From contig NZ_JACJRF010000018.1 in the NCBI RefSeq assembly GCF_014697105.1, positions 42,756 through 106,755 on the forward strand: a DNA stretch of 64,000 bases, in the 5' to 3' direction. This document shows, one piece after another, positions 9,620 to 18,583 of this stretch (position 1 is its first letter; the number at the start of each line of letters is the position of its first letter). This stretch comes from Anabaena subtropica FACHB-260. GTDB lineage: Bacteria; Cyanobacteriota; Cyanobacteriia; Cyanobacteriales; Nostocaceae. A program made the translations under genes and the position numbers. The notes under the pieces were generated by a model that was not told the origin of the DNA, made no database searches, and saw only the letters and a program-made list of their open reading frames with translations.

Positions 9620-12241
9620 GTGGATTCCCGATATAACCCAGCAGCACTTGAGGAAAAATGGCAAAAAACATGGTTAGAACTTGGTTTAGATAAGACCCCA
9701 ACAGAGAGTAATAAACCAAAATTCTACGCTCTATCCATGTTCCCCTATCCATCGGGCAGCCTACACATGGGTCACGTCCGTAACTACACAATTACAGATG
9801 TGATTGCCCGCCTCAAACGAATGCAAGGGTATCGGGTACTGCATCCAATGGGATGGGATGCCTTTGGTTTGCCAGCAGAAAACGCCGCCATTGACCGTGG
9901 TGTACCACCATCCAAATGGACTAATCAAAACATTGTCCAAATGCGGCAACAGTTGCAGCGTCTTGGTTTATCAATTGACTGGGATAGTGAAGTTGCTACT
10001 TGTTCGCCAGACTATTACAAGTGGACACAATGGATTTTCTTACAGTTTTTGCAGGCGGGGTTAGCTTATCAAAGAGAAGCAGCCGTCAACTGGGATCCCA
10101 TTGACCAAACTGTATTGGCAAATGAGCAAGTTGATAATGAAGGACGTTCTTGGCGTAGTGGTGCTATAGTTGAGCGTAAATTACTGCGCCAGTGGTTTTT
10201 GAAGATTACCGACTACGCGGAAGAATTATTAAATGACCTGGATAAATTGACTGGTTGGCCAGAAAGGGTCAAGTTGATGCAGGCAAACTGGATAGGGAAA
10301 TCATCAGGGGCGTATTTGGAATTTCCCATTGTCGGCAGCACTGACAAAATCGCCGTGTACACAACTCGTCCTGATACAGTTTATGGTGTTAGTTATGTGG
10401 TGTTAGCAGCAGAACATCCTCTCACTAAGCAAGTCACCACCAAAACACAACAAGCAGTAGTAGACACCTTTATTCAAGAGGTGACAAATCAAAGCGAGTT
10501 AGAACGTACCGCCGACGACAAACCCAAACGCGGTGTAGATACTGGTGCTAAGGCAATTAACCCGTTTACAGGGGAAGAAGTACCTATTTGGATTGCTGAC
10601 TATGTACTCTATGAATATGGTACTGGGGCTGTGATGGGTGTACCTGCTCATGATGCGCGGGATTTTAAATTTGCTCAGAGGTATGGTTTACCCATTGATT
10701 TTGTCATTGCCGACCCAGATGATGTGGCAGGTTTCGACTTAAGCCCGACATCAGAAACAGAAGAAGTTACACAAGTCGTTCAAATTGAATATAACCAAGC
10801 ATACACAGAACCAGGAATTTTAATTAATTCCGGGGCTTTTACTGGCATGGTTTCCACGGATGCCAAGCAAGCCATAGTTAAATATGCCGAAGAACAAGGT
10901 TTTGGTAAAGAACGCATCCAATATCGTTTGCGGGACTGGTTAATTTCTCGGCAACGCTATTGGGGCGCACCAATTCCCGTAATTCATTGCCCCAACTGTG
11001 GCATAGTCCCAGTGCCAGAGAAAGATTTACCCGTAACCTTACCAGAAGAAGTGGAATTTACTGGACGTGGTGGTTCACCGTTGGCGCAGTTGGAAAGTTG
11101 GGTAAATGTTCCTTGTCCTACCTGTGGTACTCCTGCGAAACGAGAAACTGACACGATGGATACCTTTATTGATTCCTCGTGGTATTTCTTGCGATTTACT
11201 GATGCTAGGAACGAAGAACAGGTATTTGAGCCAGGAAAAACTAATAACTGGATGCCAGTAGACCAATATGTAGGCGGCATTGAACACGCGATTTTACATT
11301 TATTATATTCCCGGTTCTTTACTAAAGTATTGCGCGATCGCGGCTTGTTGAACTTTGATGAACCCTTTGAGCGTTTGTTAACTCAAGGAATGGTGCAAGG
11401 TCTCACTTACATGAATCCCAACAAGGGTGGTAAAGATAAATGGATTCCTTCAAATCTGGTTAACCCAAACGACCCTCGTGACCCTCAAACAGGTGAACCA
11501 CTGCAACGTCTTTACGCCACCATGTCCAAGTCTAAAGGTAACGGTGTCGCGCCGGAAGATGTGATTGGTAAATATGGTGTAGATACAGCACGGATGTTTA
11601 TCTTATTTAAAGCGCCGCCAGAAAAAGATTTGGAATGGGATGAAGCCGATGTTGAAGGACAATTCCGTTTTTTAAATCGGGTTTGGCGTTTGGTGACAGA
11701 TTATGTTGCGGCTGGGGTATGTCGTAAGTCGGCTCAGCTTGCCGATTTGAGTAAGCCAGAAAAGGAATTACGCCGGGCAATTCACACGGCTATCCAAGCT
11801 GTGACAGAAGATTTAGAAGATGAGTATCAATTTAATACTGCTGTTTCCGAGTTGATGAAATTGAGTAACGCTCTCACTGATGCTGACTGCCGCAATTCAC
11901 CAATTTATGCTGAAGGTGTTCGCACTCTCGTGGTGTTATTAGCTCCTTTTGCGCCACATATTACTGATGAATTGTGGCAATTGTTGGGAAATAGTGAGTC
12001 AGTTCATACTCAAACTTGGCCTAATTTTGATCAAGCTGCTTTAGTTGCTGATGAGATTACTTTGGTAATTCAGGTTAATGGCAAAAAACGTGCTGATATT
12101 CAAGTTCCCGCGCAAGCAGATAAAGCTGAGTTAGAAAAATATGCTCGTGAGTCAGAGGTTGTGCAGCGACACTTGGAAGGTAAGGAGATTAAAAAGGTGA
12201 TTGTAGTGCCTGGAAAGTTGGTCAATTTCGTGGTTGCTTAA
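9620..12241 (+). CDS. leuS: Leucyl-tRNA synthetase
   Basis: Class I aminoacyl-tRNA synthetase charging tRNA-Leu. Motifs in order: [15 protein letters not shown] (HIGH), the CP1 editing domain with [20 protein letters not shown] and [10 protein letters not shown], a zinc-ribbon segment with CPNCG and CPTCG, MSKSKGN (KMSKS) and the C-terminal anticodon-binding region. The frame is open from a TTG at 9557 and has an ATG at 9578. I prefer the GTG at 9620: it has AGGAGA seven bases upstream, and [15 protein letters not shown] is the normal N-terminus of the family, giving 873 residues. An annotation starting at 9557 or 9578 would differ only at the N-terminus. Confidence 0.95.
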   Translation: MDSRYNPAALEEKWQKTWLELGLDKTPTESNKPKFYALSMFPYPSGSLHMGHVRNYTITDVIARLKRMQGYRVLHPMGWDAFGLPAENAAIDRGVPPSKWTNQNIVQMRQQLQRLGLSIDWDSEVATCSPDYYKWTQWIFLQFLQAGLAYQREAAVNWDPIDQTVLANEQVDNEGRSWRSGAIVERKLLRQWFLKITDYAEELLNDLDKLTGWPERVKLMQANWIGKSSGAYLEFPIVGSTDKIAVYTTRPDTVYGVSYVVLAAEHPLTKQVTTKTQQAVVDTFIQEVTNQSELERTADDKPKRGVDTGAKAINPFTGEEVPIWIADYVLYEYGTGAVMGVPAHDARDFKFAQRYGLPIDFVIADPDDVAGFDLSPTSETEEVTQVVQIEYNQAYTEPGILINSGAFTGMVSTDAKQAIVKYAEEQGFGKERIQYRLRDWLISRQRYWGAPIPVIHCPNCGIVPVPEKDLPVTLPEEVEFTGRGGSPLAQLESWVNVPCPTCGTPAKRETDTMDTFIDSSWYFLRFTDARNEEQVFEPGKTNNWMPVDQYVGGIEHAILHLLYSRFFTKVLRDRGLLNFDEPFERLLTQGMVQGLTYMNPNKGGKDKWIPSNLVNPNDPRDPQTGEPLQRLYATMSKSKGNGVAPEDVIGKYGVDTARMFILFKAPPEKDLEWDEADVEGQFRFLNRVWRLVTDYVAAGVCRKSAQLADLSKPEKELRRAIHTAIQAVTEDLEDEYQFNTAVSELMKLSNALTDADCRNSPIYAEGVRTLVVLLAPFAPHITDELWQLLGNSESVHTQTWPNFDQAALVADEITLVIQVNGKKRADIQVPAQADKAELEKYARESEVVQRHLEGKEIKKVIVVPGKLVNFVVA

Positions 12242-12247
12242 CCTCTG

Positions 12248-12281
12248 TGTGCCTGTGTGGTTGTTTTACCACACAGGCACA
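12248..12281. terminator. Bidirectional hairpin between leuS and the convergent membrane-protein gene
   Basis: A perfect 13-bp stem (TGTGCCTGTGTGG at 12248-12260, CCACACAGGCACA at 12269-12281) with an 8-base loop lies 6 bases after the leuS stop and 22 bases after the stop of the opposing gene. It can serve both strands. There is no long T-tract. Confidence 0.7.
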
Positions 12282-12302
12282 CAAACACGGAGGGATGTTT
12301 GT

Positions 12303-14030
12303 TTAAGTGATATTTTTGTTTTGCAAGCTGCTGAGGTTGCGGCTGGCTACATCGGCACTAATTCCCCAGAGAATTAATCCTAAATAGTCGGAGAAAGGTC
12401 TAGCACCAAAGGTGAGTCCGTTATCTACATAGAGTGAACCTATACCAACTAAGGACAAGCCAATTAGTAGGGTGAGGGATAAAAATGGGCGGATGAGCCA
12501 AAATGTAGCGCCGATGCGGATATCATCAGACACGCCAGAGAGTAATATGAGAAAATCTTGACAGCGAGTTTTCCATTTGGGTTGATTGATTGATATTGGC
12601 GCGACTGCATCAGCTTGAATTAAAAAACTACGTGCTGCATTAGCTAATTCTAGAGGTAGGAAAGTTTCATTTTGCATGAAATGTTTATCTACTGACCGCT
12701 TTTGATTGAGGTTGGCTAAACCTCTCATCACATCTTGCATAACCCTTTGGGCAACAGCATCATTTTTCTGCGCTAAAAAGGTACGAGTTTTAATAATATT
12801 TTGCTGCACCTCTTGAGCAATTTTATCTAAGCTATCTTGTCCTTGTATTTCAATTATTTGATTTTCTATTTGTCGCAGTTTGTTTAAGGCTTCTAACCGC
12901 GATTCAATAGCATCTATTTCGGCTAATGCTCTATCTATTTTTTCCCATTTAATTAATTGTTCTACCCATTCAACCATGTTGTTGAGTATATTTTGGTCTT
13001 CGGTATGTTCTACTTCTTGTCTAATTCTGGCTTTGAGGCGATAAACTGCTTTAACAGTTCTGGTGATGTCACTACCAGACTCTTGCATATATTTGAATAA
13101 TCGACCCAAAATAACGCCGAAGATTAACACCATCAGGGGCAAAATCGGCCCAGACCGCATTTTTAAATCTACTGGGATGGCTAGTCTTTGAGTCTGTCCT
13201 GATAGGGTGAAGTATATAGCCCCTATGTAACGATCTGGGGGGATGGCAGAACGATTTAAATTTAATGGTAGAGTAATAATGCGATCGCGTTCCGCCCACT
13301 GTAGATGTTTGTCTCCGACGGACTGGAGGTCATTCATCACTAAATTGACGGGACTTTGAACTACATTCAAAGATGTCTCTGTTAATTGATATCCTGTCTG
13401 TTCACCTTTGAGAATGACTTTGGCATCAACAATGGTTACAGGTACTTGGCTCGGATTGTCAAATTGGAGTTGCCACTGATTTAAAAATGCACTGGCTGGT
13501 AGTAATCCTTTGGCAATTAAACAGTCAAAAAAACTCAAAACACCGTCACAATTCACGAGGCGCAGTTGAATTTGTTCTGTACCACCCAGAGGAATAAGGG
13601 TTGGTCTAGCTTTAGCGATTACTTGAATGGGAATAGTTTGCAGTTGCTGCTGACGCTGATTTGGCAACAATATCTGGAGTGTGCCTTCATAAGTGCCAGG
13701 TAAACGAATGTCTGTTACTTTTAATTGGAAATCTTGAGGAATACCTACAGAAAGTTTTGGTTCACCCACAATGGTTACTTGATGGCGGTTAATTATGCCA
13801 TCACCTTCTTTTCGCCGCAAATCTGAGGGTAGAAAGACAAATTTATCGATATTTTCTCCCTGAGCAGTTAATCGTAAGTTACCAACTAAAGCACTTTCTT
13901 CGCCTAACCAACCAGTGATATGTATAGATTTGTCACTAGAATCTACTAGTATTTTGGGCGTGGCTTTTGCTGGAACAGCATGAACAACAACTATCACACA
14001 TAGCAACAGGGATATTATTCGGTATTTCAT
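12303..14030 (-). CDS. Membrane protein of unknown function with secreted N-terminal domain and cytosolic coiled coil
   Basis: A 575-residue protein that I do not recognise. It starts with a signal peptide (MKYRIISLLLCVIVVVHAV). About 270 residues of beta-rich extracytoplasmic sequence follow, with the look of Ig-like domains (LPGTYEGTLQILLPN, NPSQVPVTIVDAKVIL). A membrane helix lies at about 300-320 (LPLMVLIFGVILGRLF). A helical, charged cytosolic region of roughly 150 residues comes next, and two hydrophobic segments near the C-terminus (LSLTLLIGLSLVGIG, YLGLILWGISADVA). It lies 133 bases downstream of the ParA/coiled-coil pair on the same strand, so it could be part of the same transcript or independent. 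The envelope topology suggests an anchor or sensor. Confidence 0.7.
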   Translation of the reverse strand: MKYRIISLLLCVIVVVHAVPAKATPKILVDSSDKSIHITGWLGEESALVGNLRLTAQGENIDKFVFLPSDLRRKEGDGIINRHQVTIVGEPKLSVGIPQDFQLKVTDIRLPGTYEGTLQILLPNQRQQQLQTIPIQVIAKARPTLIPLGGTEQIQLRLVNCDGVLSFFDCLIAKGLLPASAFLNQWQLQFDNPSQVPVTIVDAKVILKGEQTGYQLTETSLNVVQSPVNLVMNDLQSVGDKHLQWAERDRIITLPLNLNRSAIPPDRYIGAIYFTLSGQTQRLAIPVDLKMRSGPILPLMVLIFGVILGRLFKYMQESGSDITRTVKAVYRLKARIRQEVEHTEDQNILNNMVEWVEQLIKWEKIDRALAEIDAIESRLEALNKLRQIENQIIEIQGQDSLDKIAQEVQQNIIKTRTFLAQKNDAVAQRVMQDVMRGLANLNQKRSVDKHFMQNETFLPLELANAARSFLIQADAVAPISINQPKWKTRCQDFLILLSGVSDDIRIGATFWLIRPFLSLTLLIGLSLVGIGSLYVDNGLTFGARPFSDYLGLILWGISADVASRNLSSLQNKNIT

Positions 14031-14163
14031 GAGTAATTCTCAAGATTCAGCAACAGATTGATATCAATAGGAATTACGCATGAAAATAATTCAAGGGAGT
14101 TGGGGGAAAATGTAGAGAAATTATGCCTATTGTCCCCTGTCTCCTGCCTACTGCCTTATATCT

Positions 14164-14787
14164 TTAATCATACAACCAAGTATTTGAAGAAAAATCATCC
14201 TTAGTTTCAATCAGTTGTGTTGGGTACTTATCAGGAAGTCGGTGTGATTTTCTATAAGTTACTGGTTTATAGCTTTCTTTTTCTTGTTGGAGTTTTTCTT
14301 GCTGCTCTTTTTCTTGTTGGAGTTTTTCTTGTTGGAGTTTTTCTTGTTGGAGTTTTTCTTGCTGCTCTTTTTTTTGTGCTAAAGCTAATGATTTATGTTC
14401 TTCTATGAGTTGGGAGTTAGCTTCTGCCAGTTGTAGCGCAGTTTTTTTGGTTTCTTCCAGTTCTTTTGTAAGTTTTTTGACTGAAGATTTTTGCTCGGAT
14501 AAAGCTGATTGCAAATCTTCTATTTTTTGCTGGAGTGATTTTTCTTGTAGTTCAGATTTTTTTAAAGTTGCTTGTAATTCTTGGATGGTAGCTTCTAAAT
14601 CCGCTTTAGTAGGGACGCTACGTTTAGCAGTAGTTGCTTCAGGTGTCTGTTGTGATTCTTCTGGACTTGCAGCAGTTTCTTCAGCCACTTCTTGAGCGGT
14701 GACTTCAATTGCAGTTTCACCAGCAGAGGGTGTAAATTTTTGGGCTTCCTCTTGGATTAAATCGGAGAGGTTCTGTTTTCTAGGCAT
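14164..14787 (-). CDS. Q-rich coiled-coil protein, candidate type 2 McdB (carboxysome-positioning adaptor)
   Basis: A 207-residue soluble protein. The N-terminal third is acidic and disordered-looking. A long coiled coil follows (about 60-175), ending in a run of 5-residue repeats of the type LQQEK. The C-terminal tail has a single tryptophan three residues from the end (NTWLYD). The start codon overlaps the stop of the ParA gene by one base (TAATG), so translation is coupled. A disordered N-terminus, a glutamine-rich coiled coil and an invariant tryptophan near the C-terminus are the published hallmarks of type 2 McdB, which links McdA to carboxysomes. No carboxysome gene is in this window, so the call rests on architecture and partner. 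Another ParA adaptor is possible. Confidence 0.6.
   Translation of the reverse strand: MPRKQNLSDLIQEEAQKFTPSAGETAIEVTAQEVAEETAASPEESQQTPEATTAKRSVPTKADLEATIQELQATLKKSELQEKSLQQKIEDLQSALSEQKSSVKKLTKELEETKKTALQLAEANSQLIEEHKSLALAQKKEQQEKLQQEKLQQEKLQQEKEQQEKLQQEKESYKPVTYRKSHRLPDKYPTQLIETKDDFSSNTWLYD
14281..14370. repeat. In-frame 15-bp tandem repeat inside the mcdB-like gene, six units
   Basis: Six consecutive 15-base units in two variants (TTCTTGTTGGAGTTT and TTCTTGCTGCTCTTT, order A B A A A B on the plus strand) encode 5-residue coiled-coil units rich in Gln, Glu and Lys. The near-identical DNA of the units shows recent expansion. Copy-number change would lengthen or shorten the coiled coil without a frameshift. 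Confidence 0.9.
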
Positions 14788-15419
14788 TATTTCCTCCAGT
14801 CACGCTGTATCTCTTCAGCCACACGGTGGTAGTCTGATTCGGCTTCTCTAGCATTTTTTCCTCGCCATTGGTCGATAGCTACACCCTCCAAGGCTGCTCT
14901 TTCGTGGGCTTTATATATCCGAATAAAAGCCTTGCAAACAGGAATTCCTAGCCGTTGAAGAGTATTTTGTGCTTCTATTGCTTCATTTATACTCCGGGTA
15001 TCCACTTTTGTGAGTAGAACCCGATGGGGAACTCCGGACGGAACTACTGCCGCTTTGACTGTCTCAATTAACACAGCCAAATCCATTGCTGATGGAGGTG
15101 TAGGTAAAACTAGATAATCTGCGATCGCTACCACTGTTGCTAGTGCTTCCGAGTGTAGCGCAGGTGGCGTATCTACTACTACTAAATCGTAACCTTTAAT
15201 TGTTTGTAACTGACTTAAAAGTTCAGGATGGGTTTCTTGGGATAAATCAAATCCCATCCCATTTTGATTTCTTCCAAACCACCAACTAGCAGAACCTTGT
15301 ATATCTGTATCAATGAGAATGACTTTTTTTTTCTTCGCAAACTGAGCAGCTAAATTGATGGCGGTAGTCGTTTTGCCGACTCCCCCTTTACCGTTGAGAA
15401 TAGTGATGATTTTTGGCAC
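14787..15419 (-). CDS. ParA/MinD-family ATPase, candidate type 2 McdA
   Basis: A 210-residue deviant Walker ATPase. Walker A is KGGVGKTT with the signature lysine near residue 11 ([18 protein letters not shown]). Walker A' is [13 protein letters not shown], and Walker B is [11 protein letters not shown]. There is no N-terminal DNA-binding domain, as in small ParA proteins that position cargo rather than type Ia plasmid ParA. Type 2 McdA proteins keep the signature lysine, whereas type 1 have lost it. The coupled downstream coiled-coil gene supports a cargo-positioning role on the nucleoid. Chromosome or plasmid partition is less likely because no ParB or parS-like array is seen. Confidence 0.85.
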   Translation of the reverse strand: MPKIITILNGKGGVGKTTTAINLAAQFAKKKKVILIDTDIQGSASWWFGRNQNGMGFDLSQETHPELLSQLQTIKGYDLVVVDTPPALHSEALATVVAIADYLVLPTPPSAMDLAVLIETVKAAVVPSGVPHRVLLTKVDTRSINEAIEAQNTLQRLGIPVCKAFIRIYKAHERAALEGVAIDQWRGKNAREAESDYHRVAEEIQRDWRK

Positions 15420-15700
15420 TGCTTACTTCCGACCCTGCCATACTTGAATATACCGCTTTGTGTGACTGTCGCTACGTTTCGATGCAAAATTCAACAGTGA
15501 AGAAGGCACAGGGCAGAAGGAATTTATTTTTAGCGGTAGCTTGGAGGTTATGCTGATTAAGCGATCGCTCCTTGATTTGCTTGCTAATCAGTTAGAGCGA
15601 TCGTCAGACTAAGGAAAATTTTTCAGTAATTCCTCGCTGCTGTTTTATTTGAGGATTGTAAAGATAAATCAGGGACTACAAATTTTCATTTCTGGAACGG
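15420..15700. other. Intergenic region upstream of the ParA gene
   Basis: About 280 bases with no supported gene. It should contain the promoter of the minus-strand ParA operon. Two HIP1-type GATCG sites occur (around 15560 and 15600), and the right part is AT-rich. It runs into the structured element described at 15700-15873. Confidence 0.4.
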
Positions 15701-15873
15701 GGGATAAAGCGATGAAGTGTGGTCTTGGGGGTTTTCCCCATGAACAACTTCATCAATAAGCCTGTTGCCCAAGTGTAAGTAGGAGTCCTAGAGAACGCAA
15801 GAAATCTAATACTACGCTATCTGTTGGGCAGGAAGCCTACACTGACGCTTCGCCTACAGGATGAGTAGTTCAC
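15700..15873 (+). mobile_element. Solitary structured element resembling an IS200/IS605 right end with omega-RNA-like sequence
   Basis: A non-coding block with several paired segments: GATGAAGT/ACTTCATC (15711-15718, 15747-15754) enclosing TGGGG/CCCCA (15726-15730, 15736-15740). Further on, AGTGTA/TACACT (15772-15777, 15838-15843) and a CCCAA/TTGGG pair (15768-15772, 15824-15828) cross in order, as in a pseudoknot. It ends in ATGAGTAGTTCAC. This layout resembles the 3' region of cyanobacterial tnpB elements, where the guide RNA scaffold runs to the right end. No tnpA or tnpB frame is adjacent, so it would be a decayed or solo end. An unrelated small RNA is the alternative. The likeness comes from memory, not from an alignment. 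Confidence 0.45.
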
Positions 15874-15917
15874 TCCTCAAAATATCAATACGAACGTTCT
15901 TACTACAAACTTGGGGA

Positions 15918-16526
15918 TCAGTTGATGTCTGGAGGAATTTCACCAAGTTGCGGCTGTGGTTGATTCAAAAAGTTTGTGGGAGAGACTACAGCTGCTTTGG
16001 GAATTTCAATTACTGGGTTGTTCAAGGCTATCATTGGCAGTGCATCTGACTTGCTGACACCTTGAGTAGTTTGTTCTTGTGATTGTTGGGCTAGTTGGGG
16101 TATTCCTATTTGCCGCCCTGGTAGCCAGCTAGAAACTGCGCCAATCACACAAGCTGCAACAGCAGCACCACCAAATTTCCAAGCCAAACGAGAACGACGG
16201 TTGACTTTGGCAAATACTTGCTGGGCAGTAACTTCTGGTGGTTGCTGGGCTGTTGGTATGGGCATAGTTCGTATGCCTTGCCTTAACTTTAATAGTCGGG
16301 AATAGAGGCGTTGAACTGCGACATCGTTGGCTAACCAGTCTTCTACTTGCCGACGTTCCGCAGCTGTCACCTCTCCATCGAGGTAAGCACTCAATAATTC
16401 AAAGCGATCGCGCTTCACCATATCCATAGCACCCGTTGCTTCATTGGTATGCCTAGCCATCTTTTTTGGTAAATCTCTCGAAAATTGCCGCCGACAACGC
16501 TTATTAAAATCAGAATCAGTAGTCAT
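15918..16526 (-). CDS. Anti-sigma factor partner of SigG
   Basis: A 202-residue protein with an N-terminal cytosolic anti-sigma domain (FELLSAYLDGEVTAAERRQVEDWLANDVAVQRLYSR split across helices). A single membrane helix lies near residues 110-130 (FGGAAVAACVIGAVSSW), followed by a short Gln/Pro-rich extracytoplasmic tail. The zinc-binding H-x3-C-x2-C of RsrA-type factors is absent, so it is a zinc-free member. It lies 155 bases downstream of the ECF sigma gene on the same strand. In Synechocystis the essential SigG is likewise paired with a downstream membrane anti-sigma protein (ApoG). By analogy it would hold SigG at the membrane until an envelope signal releases it. Confidence 0.8.
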   Translation of the reverse strand: MTTDSDFNKRCRRQFSRDLPKKMARHTNEATGAMDMVKRDRFELLSAYLDGEVTAAERRQVEDWLANDVAVQRLYSRLLKLRQGIRTMPIPTAQQPPEVTAQQVFAKVNRRSRLAWKFGGAAVAACVIGAVSSWLPGRQIGIPQLAQQSQEQTTQGVSKSDALPMIALNNPVIEIPKAAVVSPTNFLNQPQPQLGEIPPDIN

Positions 16527-16681
16527 ACTAACATTATTACCAATTCATCCACGGACAAAAGGAGGGCAACCCTGAGAGGTTAATTAATTCTTTTCCTGAT
16601 AGCATAGGTACGATACAGTTTCCTCACAATTCTTAATCAATAGTTAAATTCTCCCATAGGGTAGATGAAAGATACTGTACA

Positions 16682-17338
16682 TTAGGCATCAAGATAGGTT
16701 TGCAACTGAGTTTGCAATCTGGATCTAGCCCTAGCAATTCTCGACTTGACTGTTCCCAAGGATACACCTGTGATTTCGGCAATTTCTTCGTATGGCATAC
16801 CTTCGATTTCCCTGAGAACAATGGTAGTACGGAATACTTCGGGTAAATCCGCGATCGCCTCCCGCAGTTGTTCGTAAAATTCTCTAGTTGTCAGTTCTTC
16901 CTCTGGCCCTGGTGTATCTCCAGCAATTTCCCAATCCATTTCGCCATCATCAACAGAACGGGGAGCATCTAATGACAGAGGACTCACAACCCGTTTGCGT
17001 TTACGCAATTCGTCATAAAACAAATTGGTGGCAATGCGGCTTAACCAGCCCCTAAATTTCGATGGTTCTTGCAATCGGTTAATATTCCGATAAACGCGAA
17101 TCCAAACTTCTTGAGCCAAGTCGGCTCTGTCTGACCAATCAGGGGCTAGGTGGTACAGAACTCTATCAACCTGGGTTTGATAGCGGCGCAATAGCTCGGC
17201 AAACGCAACACGATCTGGACGCAGCCCTACTTGACAGCGCAAGATTAAATCGTGGTTAGAGAGTTTGTCAACTTGCACCGATGCTTCTGAACACCTCGCA
17301 TCAACCGTTGACCAGGATACAGTAATCGATTGACTCAT
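16682..17338 (-). CDS. sigG: ECF (group 3) RNA polymerase sigma factor SigG
   Basis: Extracytoplasmic-function sigma factor of 218 residues from the ATG at 17338. The longer frame starting at 17476 adds 46 residues without family character. Region 2 is FAELLRRYQTQVDRVLYHLA...DLAQEVWIRVYRNI, with RGWLSRIATNLFYDELRKRKR. Region 4 is LPEVFRTTIVLREIEGMPYEEIAEITGVSLGTVKSRIARAR. Size, sequence and the adjoining anti-sigma gene match cyanobacterial SigG. The product should control envelope-stress genes. Confidence 0.87.
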   Translation of the reverse strand: MSQSITVSWSTVDARCSEASVQVDKLSNHDLILRCQVGLRPDRVAFAELLRRYQTQVDRVLYHLAPDWSDRADLAQEVWIRVYRNINRLQEPSKFRGWLSRIATNLFYDELRKRKRVVSPLSLDAPRSVDDGEMDWEIAGDTPGPEEELTTREFYEQLREAIADLPEVFRTTIVLREIEGMPYEEIAEITGVSLGTVKSRIARARSRLQTQLQTYLDA

Positions 17339-17476
17339 AGATCGTACTGGCTTTAATTTATCCCTATCTATTAGACCTGCTAATTGGCAGCTTGTTCCTG
17401 AATTAAGTGACGGATTTAGGACTGTAACACTGAGTTCTCCAATATTGAGTGCATTTGTTCTGGCGCACAACGTCAA

Positions 17477-18157
17477 TCTTGTTCTTCAGGGATTGTTTTG
17501 GTTTATCTCCCCCCAGTCAAGGCTATGTTACATATTGTTGTGGAGCTAACGATTAGTGACCACCTGTGATTGACAAATAAGACGATGTATGATTATGAGT
17601 AATGGTGTATCAAAATACAGCTATAGAGTGAAAACTGCTTTTTGTTCTCTACTAGTTAAGTTACTCTAGGAGTGGCTTTTCTCAATATTATAGAAAATAA
17701 TCTATGTATCTTAACGATACAAGTGGGGGAAAATAATTTTGATGTAATTTTTGTGGAAAAATTTATAAGATTGATTTGATTAATTTTCTGCCTTATATTT
17801 GCTTTAAAAGCAAGTTATGATTCCAGAATTTTTGAACCTCATATAATTATGATTTCATAAACATAAATAATTATGAAAATATCCCTTTTATTGATTCTAT
17901 GCTCCATTTTTGATTTTCCATTTTAAAAGGACTTAATTTGCTTAAGATTAAATCAAAAACATAGTTATTTGGCACACAGAAACTGAATTGATTAGACTTT
18001 ATTTTTAATGCTAGTACCAATTCACGAAAAAGAAGGCAAAAAATTGATGCACACAATATAGACCCAGGTTAATTTGTAGGATTCTTAATACTTACAGGTT
18101 AGAATTTGTTAAAAATCTAGTATCTGAGATTTCTGGGTCTGTAGTTAGTAGGAAATG
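17477..18157. other. AT-rich intergenic region
   Basis: About 680 bases, strongly AT-rich between 17640 and 18060, with no frame that looks like a protein. It contains the upstream region of sigG at its left end. I see no tRNA, repeat array or clear hairpin. Confidence 0.4.
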
Positions 18158-18310
18158 TTATCTTTCCGGTATTTTTACTAAAATTGTTGTTGATCTATCT
18201 ATGTGTTGTTGATAACTAGCACCAGAATTTCTTTGATCAGGGACATGGACTTGAAAAAATAAATTGAGGGCAAATGTAATCGTGACTGCTAGCCATAGTT
18301 TTTCTAACAT
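18158..18310 (-). CDS. Small single-pass membrane protein, 50 residues
   Basis: From the ATG at 18310 the frame gives MLEKLWLAVTITFALNLFF as an N-terminal membrane helix, followed by a short polar tail ending in LVKIPER. A ribosome site GGGAG lies 7-8 bases upstream on the minus strand. It resembles tiny cyanobacterial membrane proteins, but I cannot name a family. The hydrophobic helix directly after a good start signal is the main argument that it is real. Confidence 0.5.
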   Translation of the reverse strand: MLEKLWLAVTITFALNLFFQVHVPDQRNSGASYQQHIDRSTTILVKIPER

Positions 18311-18583
18311 GGTCTTTCTCCCACCCACACCATTAATAATTGATTGCTGCACTTGCAGAGTGCTACAAGTAACGTCGATGTTAAAAATTCTTTCCTCAAG
18401 ACTTCAGTTAAACAAATTTCTTTTCCAGAAATTGTCTAGCTGTAATGCTTATATATCCTTAGTCTGCCCAAGAGCGTAGGTATAGTTATGAGGGAACAGA
18501 TAAGAATTTATAAATTCTTGATAATTTAGAGAATAAAAATGTTCAATTAGTCGGCTGAATATGTCAGGGATAAACAATAGGCG

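Noticed and set aside
14787..15419. Plasmid-type ParA partition locus
   Set aside because: There is no ParB-like HTH partner and no parS-like repeat array; the partner is a Q-rich coiled coil.
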